Of a stretch of DNA of 64,000 nt, positions 25,886-43,353 are shown piece after piece; position 1 is the first letter of the stretch, and each line of letters begins with the position of its first letter. The translations under genes were made by a program, and so were the position numbers. The stretch comes from Isoperla grammatica (lineage: Eukaryota > Arthropoda > Insecta > Plecoptera > Perlodidae), in NCBI GenBank assembly GCA_945910005.1, contig OX246746.1, positions 22,023,095 through 22,087,094 on the forward strand, in the 5' to 3' direction. The notes beneath the pieces are model-generated. The model made no database searches. It saw nothing but the letters and a program-made list of their open reading frames with translations, and was not told where the DNA came from.

Positions 25886-26439
25886 AGGAAAAACGTGTTT
25901 TAAATTTGAATTTGCATTCCAAACGATTTAAATTCACCAAAATATTGCTGCCCTAGCCCCCTGTTAATTTCATATTTTGATTTTGTGCAGCTCTGAAAAT
26001 TCCTTAAATGTCCCCTAGTTCCTGCGTTAAAGGGACTAGCGGCCAGCTTGACGTTATTTTTAATGAGTACAAACACCAATATTGCTTGAAAGTCAATGTA
26101 CATTTTATCTACCAATACTCATTTATTAGGTTATACCATTGCATTTGACGAATACGAAATCTGAAAGCATTTCCTTAATTTGGCAGAAAATTAATATCAA
26201 TATCAACATCAAAAACTTCCCAATTTGTTTTAGGGATTTGAAACTAGCTCCAGCCAGAAAAGAACTCACACCACCTACCTAGGCGTAACATGTCACACGT
26301 ATCGCAGAGTTTATAATTACGAATTTAATTCTCGGTAGCAAGATTATTTGAATACGGTTGAGCACGGAACAATTTTGATTTTTGATTATTTGTTGTTCCT
26401 TTAACTATGTGCTCGACAACTATGATCATATAACGTCGG

Positions 26440-26615
26440 GGCGTGTTTGGAGGCAAGGAACAAGTAGGGGGAAACGAGGAGGGAAAATGAAAGGGGTGGA
26501 TGTGGATTGACTTTCGTCTGACGTCCCCGTCGACCTGTCCGGCTAGGGTGGCCCTACCAGAAGCATACGCTTCCGCCGGCATAGCTCTCGGGATCAACAA
26601 AGCACACTAACCTGC
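26440..26615. other. GC-rich block unlike its surroundings
   Basis: A 175-bp block containing GACCTGTCCGGCTAGGGTGG and CCGCCGGCATAGCTCTCGGG stands out in AT-rich DNA. It looks like a fragment of a repetitive element, possibly the 3' part of a retroposon, but I cannot name the family. No splice-bounded frame is evident. Confidence 0.35.
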
Positions 26616-26768
26616 CCACCACGATAAGGTAGCAGATGGACAGAGCTTCCCGTGCTAACCATTTATTGATCTACTAATTAATTTATCTATTCACTTATTT
26701 ATTATTACTATTTACTAAATAATTAAAGACAAAATGTATTTATTCATTTCCAAATTAATACTATCGTC

Positions 26769-27761
26769 CTAAATGAGCGCCATACTGTTTCCGGGCACAC
26801 GAACTATGGGGATCACCTGCGACGTTTGTTGTGGGCATGAACTGGGACAGCATGTGCCACTCGAGCAGGACTTTGCTGCGGGTGCACTGCAACTAGTGGG
26901 GCCGCAGGGGCCGCAGGGGCCGCAGGGGCCGGGGGGGCCAGGGGGTCCTGGGGGGCCAGGGGGTCCTGGGGGGCCAGGGGGTCCTGGGGGGCCAGGGGGT
27001 CCTGGGGGGCCTGGGGGGCCTGGGGGCCCGGCGGGGCATGCATGACATTCCTCACCTGTTAACAATAAGAAGACTATAGAACACAGCAGTGCTGCACGTG
27101 TAATGACGAGAGTATACGTGGACTTTCACTTACATGAGTGAGCCTTCGGATGTGCACAGTGGTGGCTGGGGTGGTGGTATCCACAGGCTCTAGGGTCTCG
27201 TTCCAAGCTATGTTGCTCAGAGTCCTGCAGACAACACAAACAATCCTTCAGTAATCTAAGGGCCTTCGGGATGGATCTTATGTGGACGTGGTATAATATA
27301 GAGAAACTCACCGAGAAACTCACCTAAAACCACTGCATACTCTACAAAAAAAGATATTAAAAATAATGCTTAACAAACCATCCCGGTACCCCACAATAGA
27401 TACCTTCCAAAACAGCCAAATTTACGATATAAGAAAAATCTTCATTAAATTCCTATCGATTCACCAACATAAAAATACAAACAAATCCACGATAACATCA
27501 CATATACACACGACTAGATCGGCAACACAGAACAAATTAATATTACCCAGGAAAAATACATCGTTTGGACTCAGGCAATATAGCTACCTAGGTCCCAGGG
27601 TCTATAACTCACTACCAGATTATATTAAAGCATCTAATAACTTAAATAAATTTAAAAGAAATCTCCACAAATGGCTAATAGCAAAAGACTGCTATTTCTG
27701 CACTAACTTAATTAAACTAACTCACTAGCAAAATTTAAAATTTAAAATGCCATCTAATCAG

Positions 27762-27841
<80 letters not shown>

Positions 27842-28193
27842 AAGAAAGAAAGAAGAATTAGATTTAGGACCAAAACCATCATAATTAAGAAATTCCTATA
27901 AAAAGAAATAATAAATAGTTTTAAAATCAGAACAACCATAATCAGTAATCACACAGAACACAAGTCTCGATATCCCCCGTCATTCCCTCATTAAACTGTA
28001 AACTACCTCCTTTCCCACGCACACGTGCACACGCACCTATGTGGGTTTTCAGATCTTTATACTGTCAATATCTTTACTTTATTATTACTTTACTTTACTT
28101 TATCTTTACTAATTACTTAAACATATAGTACATGTATACTCAAATTATAACAAATTTAATATTATTATATTAAATACTATCTTATTTATGTAC

Positions 28194-28224
<31 letters not shown>

Positions 28225-30687
28225 CTGAATAAAAACTTATCTTATCTTTATCTTTATATGGTCTGGTACTCGGAGGTTCTTGTTTCACAGCAAATAATTC
28301 ATTTTGATCTTCCTTTGGAATATAATAGACTGGTAAGCAAGCGAGAAAACCTTTCGTACTATCTATCACATCAACTTCACAACAGTCCTGGTGGTGTAAA
28401 GTGTAACACCCACGAATATGAATTATGTAATCATCTTTTGCATTTAACAAGGACCGAGCTGAAGTACAAAGCGGTAAAATATATGTTTGTCATTGAAACG
28501 TGCTTTATATTTCAGAGGAATTATTATTGTATTGTTGTACAGGATTATGATTGTATAAACAATGAAATGCAAAATCATTCGACTGTGTTTTTCTCGTTTC
28601 GTAAACTGTGCCACTCAAGTAAGTAGTAAATAAAATAGATCTCGGGAGACTGGCTTCTTAGATTTAAAAATATTTGTGAAACCTGTTGTTTTCCCGATAG
28701 TGGCTATGTTGAGTATCCTCATAATAGCTGACATCATACACCTTGCCGCGACTAGTATAACGACATAATAAAATCGAATATTAAATTACATTAATTATTA
28801 TAATACCTCATTAATTTCGTAAGTTATATTAAAATTTCAAGTTCATTATCTTAAAAAGTTTTTAAAACTTGGCTGCAGGGTTTCGTTTCGCCGAGTCCAT
28901 TGACAAAACTATTTTTATATAGTTTAGGATAGTTTAAGATAGCTTAAAAGGTTATTTTCATACATTAAAATAACATTTTTCAAAATTTAAAACTCCTAAT
29001 TTTTTGGAACATTTTGGATTTTGAGTATTTTCGAAATTATGAGGTGAAATTTATTTTTTGACAAACTGGTTAACGATTATACTTTCTAAAACATCATATA
29101 TTTGGTAATTTTGTAGTTCAACCCGCAAATTAATATTATAGACTTAAAAAATTTCCGGGAGATTTGAAAATATCCGGATTTTGTCTCCTTTTTACACATC
29201 TCCATTTTGAATTACTTTCAACATGCAGTCATATACCATTTATGGTAAAAAAAAAAACGGAGAAAATTGCGCAGATGGGAAAAGTTTGAACAAATTTTTA
29301 AAATCAGTGAGAAGTCAATGAGGTGTATTTGAAATCTGGGACAAAATTCCAATTTTACTGTTGCCATATGATGGCTACACTGGTAATGAAATGGTTAACA
29401 CATTTGTTATAATTCATTTTTTCTTCTTTGGAATTTGACAGCATTTTTAGGTTTATCTTTTAATATCTGTTTAGTGAAAATGAAAATGAAAGTAGTCATA
29501 AAAATCTCAATGCTGTATATATTAGAACAATGCTAATGTGTAGCGTAGATAATGGAAGCTCTGTGCGATTTGTGGTGTAAGGAAACGAGGGCGCATGTTT
29601 ATGACAACATTCTGGGACAACAGAAATGTTAAAAACTGATTGTTAGATTTAGACCCCCTCTCGTTACGACACATCGATCTCTTGTACCCAACAAACCACG
29701 TGTGAATGTATTGTACACATCACATTGTACAAAATGGACTCGGCAAAACGAAACCCGACAGCCAAGTTTTAAAAACTTTTTATGATAATGAACTTGAAAT
29801 TTGAATATAACTTACGAAATTAATTAGTTATTATAATAATTAATGTAATTTAATATTCGATTTTATTATGTCGTTAGTCGTGGCAAGAAGTGTATGATGT
29901 CAGCTATTATGAGGATACTCAACATAGCCACTATACACTCAGTAATTTGCAAAGGATTAATATAAATTACAATTCTATATCGATAAACCATCAATCGAAA
30001 TGTTTGAAGATTAACGTACAATTTTCTATGTGCTGCTTTGCGCCAAATTATAATATTTCTTGGTTACGTTTCGTTATGCTGTTTATGATGTTTATTGTTT
30101 AGTTGGTAAACTAAAAAGGTCTCTCACACCAAGAAGTAAAGCGGGTGTTACACGGAGAAGTAAGAAAAGTAAAAAGCAGAAAGTAAAGAGTAAAGATAGC
30201 GTGTAGCTTACGGGAAAAGAACAAAAGTGAGAAGTTCTCTCCAAAGTAGGACAATGTTGAACAAGTGAAAAGTCCCGTAAGCTACACGCTATCTCGACTC
30301 TTCACTTTCTGCTTTTTACTTTTCTTACTTCTCCGTGTAACACCCGCTTTAGATAGTGTCAGGGGAGTCAGGACCGCCCACAATTAGTTTCCACTAACGT
30401 TTTTCCCGATTATCTAGTACAATTTGGTTGCGTTAAGTTTTTTGACGGAAACCTGCTTGCACGTTTTCTTGTACGTTACCGTCAAAGAACAAATCGGGTA
30501 AAACGTTAGTGATTCGCGCTTGTTACGTTGAAAACTAAATGTGGGCGGTCCTGATATATACTATATTTTATCTTACTTCTTGCTGTGAGAGACCTATATG
30601 TATGGATCGAGCCCAACTTACCGGCAGGATTGAAGCCGCGGCCGCTACTGCCAGGAAGACCAACAGGAAAGCAACTCGCCAGTTCAT
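26769..30687 (-). CDS. Secreted mini-collagen-like protein, 3 exons, 147 aa
   Basis: Exons in transcript order: 30622-30687 (22 codons), 27134-27224 and 26769-27055 (TAG). Phases 0 then 1 join cleanly, and the second junction builds a cysteine codon. Domains: signal peptide MNWRVAFLLVFLAVAAAA; a Cys/His-rich segment of about 37 residues starting ACGYHHPSHHC and ending CEECHAC; 15 uninterrupted Gly-X-Y triplets (11 GPP, 3 GPC, 1 GPT); a C-terminal Cys segment with C-x7-C-x4-CC-x3-C; and a hydrophobic tail ending NSMALI. Signal peptide, Cys block, about 15 triplets, Cys block and about 150 residues is the plan of cnidarian nematocyst minicollagens. Here the Cys spacing departs from the canonical C-x3 pattern and the flanking poly-Pro is missing. 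A short matrix collagen is the alternative. The first intron is 3.4 kb of mobile DNA. Confidence 0.75.
27330..28257 (+). mobile_element. 5'-truncated non-LTR retrotransposon (LINE) 3' end
   Basis: An open frame at 27366-27728 ends with the hallmark C-terminus of non-LTR reverse-transcriptase proteins: FGLRQYSYLGPRVYNSLPD followed by FKRNLHKWLI. A 79-bp A tract (27762-27840), an AT-rich 3' UTR, a second A tract near 28194 and a short TTATC/TTTATC tail follow. Only the last ~120 codons of the ORF remain. It sits antisense in the first intron of the mini-collagen-like gene. Confidence 0.8.
28258..28493 (-). other. Possible exon or pseudo-exon beside the LINE
   Basis: On the minus strand about 80 codons are open, including DCCEVDVIDSTKGFLACLP and VYYIPKEDQNELFAVKQEPP, after a possible acceptor (ACTTCAG). 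The composition looks protein-like, but the frame is cut by the LINE tail at 28258 and no donor or partner exon was found. The plus strand is also open here, which weakens the case. Confidence 0.2.
28698..29933. mobile_element. 1.24-kb element with ~200-bp terminal inverted repeats
   Basis: The left arm starts TAGTGGCTATGTTGAGTATC and runs through ACGAAATTAAT-type AT-rich sequence to GGGTTTCGTTTCGCCGAGTC. The right arm (about 29728-29933) is its reverse complement, ending CATAGCCACTA. The ends are bounded by TA, as in Tc1/mariner-type insertions, but the interior has no transposase frame. Confidence 0.85.
30117..30595. mobile_element. MITE family M1, copy 1, carrying a nested MITE
   Basis: The ends are AGGTCTCTCACACCAAGAAG and CTTCTTGCTGTGAGAGACCT. 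The interior GGACCGCCCACA and its inverse TGTGGGCGGTCCT pair with each other. The same family occurs intact at 49132-49293. This copy is longer and was interrupted by the element at 30140. Confidence 0.9.
30140..30348. mobile_element. Nested MITE with TWA-bounded ends
   Basis: The ends AGCGGGTGTTACACGGAGAA and its reverse complement are exact, with arms of about 75 bp. It is flanked by TAA on the left and TTA on the right, suggestive of a PIF/Harbinger-type TWA target. It interrupts the left arm of the M1 copy, so it inserted later. Confidence 0.8.
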
Positions 30688-30722
30688 GTTGAGGTGACTA
30701 TGTTGCTAACTTCGCTCTTCGC

Positions 30723-30733
30723 TGCTTTTATTG
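30723..30733 (-). promoter_or_regulatory. TATA-like box of the mini-collagen-like gene
   Basis: On the minus strand CAATAAAAGC lies 36-46 bp upstream of the ATG at 30687. This is the distance expected for a TATA element with a very short 5' UTR. No other core element was identified. Confidence 0.35.
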
Positions 30734-31013
30734 AATGGAGATGCGCATTCCATCGCTATGATACGTTGTTTGTTTTATTTCGAGGCAGGTTTCATGTTTG
30801 TTATTGTTACATAAGTTTTTATGTTTTCTCCTCGAAGGCACGAGCGTAAAAAGTAAAGTCATTGTAGTTAACGCATATTACTTCATTTTCGGTTATGTAT
30901 ATGATATTTGGACCAAAACAATAACTGTTTTTTTATAAACAATACTAGGCATGTGGTTTTACTACTACACTCAAACCCTCTTATCAGATGCTTGTGATGC
31001 AGCGAAGATTTAT

Positions 31014-31100
31014 CACGTCTATTACACATCTTGTGATGTCATCAAAGATTATACACTTGGAGGGGTGTAATCTTTGATAGCACGTTGTGTAATGTGTAGG
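31014..31100. repeat. Short palindromic element
   Basis: The left half (ATTACACATCTTGTGATGTC then TCAAAGATTATACAC) pairs with the right half (GTGTAATCTTTGATAGCAC then TGTGTAAT) around a GGAGG loop. It is probably a very small MITE. Confidence 0.5.
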
Positions 31101-31807
31101 CTATATATAATATGGTTCGGGTTTCGAGGCGTTTCGTGCGTCTTAAACATAGAGGCAGCACTTTGGCGCCGCCCATGTAGACTATCCGTACACTTTTCAC
31201 AGCGTAAACGCAGGTTTTTCTGACACTTAACTTTTAGGGCTCATGTCTTGGCATAAATTAACACACAAATTATTTCAATGCAATCATGTATCATTACGTT
31301 AAATCTTAAATCTTTTAGTCGTCCGTCAGGTAAAATTTTTCTTAGGCTAAATGGAAGTTATAATTACCAAGTAAATATGTAGTACTCTTTCGTTCATCGA
31401 GATTGTTAAAAATAAAAAGTCTGCTGTGAAATTTACGTTATCGTAATGAAACTTAATGGGGAAACGAAGACTTTTTATGGCTATACAAAGATGTCAAACA
31501 AATTTACCAGGAGCTTGTATTTTTGGCGCAACTATTTTAGTGAAATGTTGCGATTTTTTTCTCGGGTCTTCAGATTTATGCCAGATTTGACGTGAATCTA
31601 TACAATTTTGCCAATGTAATGTATGATTTATACAATCAATAAGTTAATACCGCAGAGCCGTTTACGATCGCAGGGTAAACGGTGACTGGAACGACGAAGC
31701 TGACATAGCAAAGACGCACATAATATTTCTTTCTTTTTTTTAGTAGAAATACCCGTTATAAAATGCACAGCAGCTTTACCTAATGTGCCCCTCTTGTGAC
31801 TAACTAG

Positions 31808-31996
31808 GTTATTAGGGTGTTTGGATAGCTGGGAAGGAATGTCCGAGGGCTATAGTAGGACTCAATCCCAGCATTCGCCTTTACGACTGAGGAAAACCTC
31901 AGAAAAACCTTCAGTCAGGATTGCCGGTGGCCGGAATCGAACCGGCGACCTCCCGAGTTAGAGTCCCACGTCTTACCACTGAGCCACCTCTATCGG
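31808..31996 (-). repeat. tRNA-derived SINE, family S1
   Basis: Read on the minus strand it starts CCGATAGAGGTGGCTCAGTG, continues with an A-box-like GGTAAGACGTGGGAC, a B box GGTTCGATTCC and a body containing CTGAGGTTTTCCTCAGTCGT. It ends near TATCCAAACACCCTAATAAC. The + strand copy at 38869-39058 is colinear end to end, so this is a dispersed element and not a tRNA gene. Confidence 0.85.
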
Positions 31997-32244
31997 TACA
32001 TAATACATGGTATAATGTCTCGCACTGAAAATCTGTTATTGCATAACTTGGTGGTACACAATACAGTACAATAAATACACGTTTGTTTTTTATTGTATTT
32101 ATTACAATTCAATCAGGAATTTCAACACATTCATGGTGCGGTTTCATTGGTGAACCACAGTTTATGCCACTGACGTCTAGAGATGTTGTGGCAGGTGCAA
32201 CACATGTCTGTCAGGCGCTAAAGAACCCAAGTTCCATATTATGC

Positions 32245-32712
32245 GTCAGTCATCAAAAATCCATCGATATTTCGACTTACAGTTCCAAAGAGAATAATTA
32301 ATCAAATTGAATATATTGAAGCGCCCTGTCCTGTGTTTATCACTCAACATATGTTGTCAAACTCATATATTTGACATCTTCTGGAAGGTTTGTTGTCCCT
32401 TCCTTGCCACATTATCAGAAGATTTGAGACCACTTGCAATTTTGAGAATTATTTGTGAACGCTATGACTTACCATACAATAATTAGCCTCAACATTTTAT
32501 TTTGGATTTTAAACCAGATCGTAATTTTGGGTACATTTGGAATCTAAATATACCATCAGTTCAGAAATCCGTCGATATTTGGAATTACAAATACAGAAAA
32601 CAATTAATCAAATAGGCCCTACAATACACTGTGACTGAAGTGGCCTCTGCCCTGAGTTACCAACATAATATGTATGTTGTCAAACTCATATTTAGCATAT
32701 TCTTGGCACTAG
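32245..32712. repeat. Diverged ~160-bp duplication downstream of CA1
   Basis: 32245-32395 and 32548-32712 share an ordered set of motifs: AATCCATCGATATTT / AATCCGTCGATATTT, AATTAATCAAAT and TATGTTGTCAAACTCATAT. It is an old tandem duplication in the CA1 3' flank. Confidence 0.6.
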
Positions 32713-32836
32713 AAAACAGATTTGGGTATACCAGACTCTTGACTGGCTGCTGTAATAATTGCGCTGCACTGTCAATAATGGTTGCCTCTTTATAAGTTAT
32801 TTCCTAAAATAAATGTGAAAAGTTCCGATGTTCATA

Positions 32837-39649
<6,813 letters not shown>

Positions 39650-39821
39650 GTCGCCCTGACATGACAAACCTGTAAGCACAACATAACTGAATCAGTCTTC
39701 AACACAGTTTTTTGTGTGTTGGATACAATTTTGGGTTTATTATCTGCCATTTTTCTACAGACGAAAATACATATAAGTGTTAGGTCGTACTCTGTATCAC
39801 CAGTTTTTAGGGTTTTTCCCA

Positions 39822-40989
39822 GAGCTATTGGCTGTCTTGTAGGCCTACCTACCGTGTGTGCTAGTTCTCACGTGGGTATCTGAATGACAACTCTAGGCGT
39901 CTGGGGAGGCTCAGAGCTATAGCCAGCTGTCTTGTACCTACCGTGTGTGCTATATAGTTCTCACGTGGGTATCTGAATGACAACTCTAGGCGTCTGGGGT
40001 GGCTCAGAGCTATAGCCAGCTGTCTTGTACCTACCGTGTGTGCTATATAGTTCTCACGTGGGTATCTGAATGACAACTCTAGGCGTCTGGGGTGGCTCAG
40101 AGCTACAGCCAGCTGTCGTGTACCTACCGTGTGTGTTAGTTCTCACGTGGGTATCTGAATGACAACTCTAGGCGTCTGGGGAGGCTCAGAGCTACAGCCA
40201 GCTGTCTTGTACCTACCGTGTGTGCTAGTTCTCACGTGGGTATCTGAATGACAACTCTAGGCGTCTGGGGAGGCTCAGAGCTATAGCCAGCTGTCTTGTA
40301 CCTACCGTGTGTGCTAGTTCTCACGTGGGTATCTGAATGACAACTCTAGGCGTCTGGGGTGGCTCAGAGCTACAGCCAGCTGTCTTGTACCTACCGTGTG
40401 TGCTATATAGTTCTCACGTGGGTATCTGAATGACAACTCTAGGCGTCTGGGGAGGCTCAGAGCTATAGCCAGCTGTCTTGTACCTACCGTGTGTGCTAGT
40501 TCTCACGTGGGTATCTGAATGACAACTCTAGGCGTCTGGGGTGGCTCAGAGCTACAGCCAGCTGTCTTGTACCTACCGTGTGTGCTATATAGTTCTCACG
40601 TGGGTATCTGAATGACAACTCTAGGCGTCTGGGGAGGCTCAGAGCTATAGCCAGCTGTCTTGTACCTACCGTGTGTGCTATATAGTTCTCACGTGGGTAT
40701 CTGAATGACAACTCTAGGCGTCTGGGGTGGCTCAGAGCTACAGCCAGCTGTCTTGTACCTACCGTGTGTGCTATATAGTTCTCACGTGGGTATCTGAATG
40801 ACAACTCTAGGCGTCTGGGGAGGCTCAGAGCTATAGCCAGCTGTCTTGTACCTACCGTGTGTGCTATATAGTTCTCACGTGGGTATCTGAATGACAACTC
40901 TAGGCGTCTGGGGAGGCTCAGAGCTATAGCCAGCTGTCTTGTACCTACCGTGTGTGCTAGTTCTCACGTGGGTATCTGAATGACAACTG
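39822..40989. repeat. ~91-bp satellite array upstream of CA1 (satellite B)
   Basis: There are thirteen copies of TCTCACGTGGGTATCTGAAT at about 90-bp spacing, followed in each unit by GGCGTCTGGGG, CAGCTGTCTTGTACCTACCG and GTGTGCTA. Two length variants alternate irregularly (GCTAG and GCTATATAG before TTCTCACG). The first and last copies are degenerate. Frames through the array encode a repeated SFRYPRENYIAH-type peptide and are not genes. Each unit carries an E-box CACGTG. Confidence 0.95.
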
Positions 40990-41377
40990 AGTGTCTCTAG
41001 GGTTGTGTGAAGTCACGCATGACAGCTTTGTCTCCGGAGGTGGGTGGGACTGTCCTCGCTACATTACATACCATTCGTTAGACATTAAAAATAATGTATA
41101 TGTTTTAAGGAAATGATTTAAGAAGTACATAATATTATATTAATTGATAGTCATTTTCTTGGCCGTGACTTTCGGCGGAATGGGATGTGAGTCGAATTTA
41201 TGAATAAGTTTTGGGCATTTGTGACGTTCAGACTTCAGACTATATATGTGGCTGCTGTTGCCCAAATCCTCTCACAGTCTACATTGGTTGAGCCCGACAT
41301 TAACTCTCAACAGGCTTTTTCCGCAATAATATAGAGTGAAATTTAACTTTGCGACCCTGTTCGAAGTGTAGTTTTAA

Positions 41378-42053
41378 AGGAATGGTATGGTGAAAAGCTA
41401 AAAAATCACCAATGAGTCATAAGTGCATGAAATTCAGTTATATGTAAAATTAAATTGATATAGGTTGCTTCAATGCAAGAAAAAAAATAGTGAACATTTA
41501 GAAATTCTACTAGATTCCCTTCACCATGCTCTGCTGAATTTTTAGTCTAAAGCGTAGTACAGCTGTATTGGTTCCGACTTCCGAGCTCGCTAGCGCCTTC
41601 CCGATAGACAGATCACTCATTGACTCATTGTGTAATATGAATCCAGCCACAACACTCGGCGACTGCGGACAGTGCCGCTCAAAACAGATTGCAACTTTTC
41701 TACACATCAAGTCACAAAAAAATTAATTCCAGGGCATTTTGTAGAAGTACACGTTCGCAGTAAGAAGCATGTTATCGGTAGGACGATGCACATTAAATCT
41801 CCTGATCGATTTTTGATAAGTTCCCTATTTTAGCGGTGGTTTTACTATCTCGAGGTAACATTTTTGTCAAATGGGAATTACGATGAGAAGAGTTGCTCGG
41901 TGCTACTTGGTAGCAACAAACCAAAAAAATCGCGTTTTCTTTGATTTTTCAGCCGCCTGCTTTTAAAGTATGGTATCTTTTAGTCATGTTTTCCATATTT
42001 GAAGGTGGACATATACAAATGGTATCTTTTTAGTTTTTCACCTGACTATTCCT
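41378..42053. mobile_element. Non-autonomous element with TTAA target site
   Basis: The ends AGGAATGGTATGGTGAAAAG and CTTTTTAGTTTTTCACCTGA...ATTCCT are inverted repeats of about 27 bp. They are bounded by TTAA at 41374-41377 and 42054-42057, as in piggyBac-type insertions. It is 676 bp with no transposase frame. Confidence 0.7.
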
Positions 42054-42057
42054 TTAA

Positions 42058-43353
42058 GGGGAAAGGTGAAACTATCAAAACCACGCAAAATCAAAGATTT
42101 CAGGAACCTTATTTATGTTAGAAACGTGGTTAATAAATTCAGTAATAACCAAAATTTCAAATATTGCAATCACTATAAGGTGGCATTAGGGATTATGGAA
42201 GCCAATCACTTATTAATTCTTTAATTGGCTTCTAAAATATCAACCGTAAATATTAAAATGTGTTACACCTTTTTTTTTATACAGTGTTTATATCTACCGA
42301 AATTAAATGTTGCGGTAAAACCACTTTTTCAATATTGGCTAGCATTCTCAATATATTATTAAATCGCATTAGTTTTGCATGGTTTCATTAGTGATGGCTA
42401 TCGCAACAATAGTTTGGAAGGCCGCCATTCTTTCAGCTGCCTCGCGTGCGACTGCGCGGTGGCCGGTAGTGCTCGTGACCTCCCAAAGTAGTATTGCGTG
42501 CTACCGCTGAGCCACCTCTCTCGGTGCAATATTCTTATCATCATAAAGTGAGAACACGACAGAGTGGTACTGAATAAATATTTACAATTTTTTTAATTAA
42601 TTTTAGTTTTAATTTTGTTTTTAAATTATAGAATTTTATTATTATTCCATTGCAAATGTTTCTTTTTCTTGTCGAGGCCGTCGTTCAGTCGTTCTATGCC
42701 ATCGGTATGGTCGTCTACCGTCTACCGTCTACCGTCTACTATCTATGACCAGGGCCTGTGCCAGGGCCGTACTTCATATTTGGGGGTCTGATACGAAAAC
42801 ATCTGTCTGAAGACCAAAAAAGGAGGTGGAGGCGAAAATATTTTGGGTCCTGCATTATGTTTGATGGCAAAAATGGATTTCAGACGAAATCTTGCTCTAA
42901 AAACGCTAAAATGGAGAGCAATTTCTTAAATGAAAACTCCTTAATTATATGAGACGCGAGTTCGATCCCCTGTTCGTTGCAATTTTTTGGTAATTAATGT
43001 ATAATACGGTAAAATAAATATTCATCTCGTATGGATGGAAGAAAAGGAGTGAACACACGTTAATGTTGATTTTTATTTTCAGTTTGTAAGTGTTTTATTA
43101 TTATAATCAATAATAAATACATCATATTATGGAGGCTTCAGTGGCAAACGCAAACCCCGTGTTATACAGTAATGATTTGCGTTGTTGTTTAATTATTTAT
43201 TATGTTTTAACTTTTGTTGCTTTATTTGATTATAAAATATACATTGACAATGATTGGTTTTCTTATAAAGCGAAAACAACAGTTTTTATTCTCTTGTGGT
43301 CACTTATATAATTACAAAAAAAAAAAAAAATTTTTTAAATTAATTAACCTTCA
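42058..43353. other. Non-coding spacer between the CA genes
   Basis: AT-rich sequence with a decayed SINE head at 42428-42530, a short CTACCGT tandem (42713-42738) and an A tract at 43317. No exon matching the carbonic anhydrase pattern was found here. Confidence 0.55.
42428..42530 (-). repeat. Decayed SINE S1 head
   Basis: On the minus strand it reads GAGAGAGGTGGCTCAGCGGT, matching the S1 head, followed by a damaged B-box region. The body of the element is missing. Confidence 0.55.

Larger units (their letters stand above)
25109..26768. other. Non-coding stretch before the mini-collagen-like gene
   Basis: AT-rich sequence holding a diverged SINE (25697-25885) and a GC-rich block (26440-26615). 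The rest is unassigned. On the minus strand the last part is the 3' flank of the mini-collagen-like gene, but no polyadenylation signal was fixed. Confidence 0.5.

Noticed and set aside
26773..27045. Plus-strand Gly-rich frame opposite the collagen exon
   Set aside because: It is the antisense shadow of the Gly-Pro-Pro codons; the minus strand has signal peptide, splice phases and Cys pattern.
31930..31995. tRNA gene
   Set aside because: A and B boxes are present, but the sequence continues colinearly into the body of a SINE copied at 38869.
39861..40897. Tandem peptide frames of SFRYPRENYIAH type
   Set aside because: Translation of satellite B; frame breaks at every length variant.
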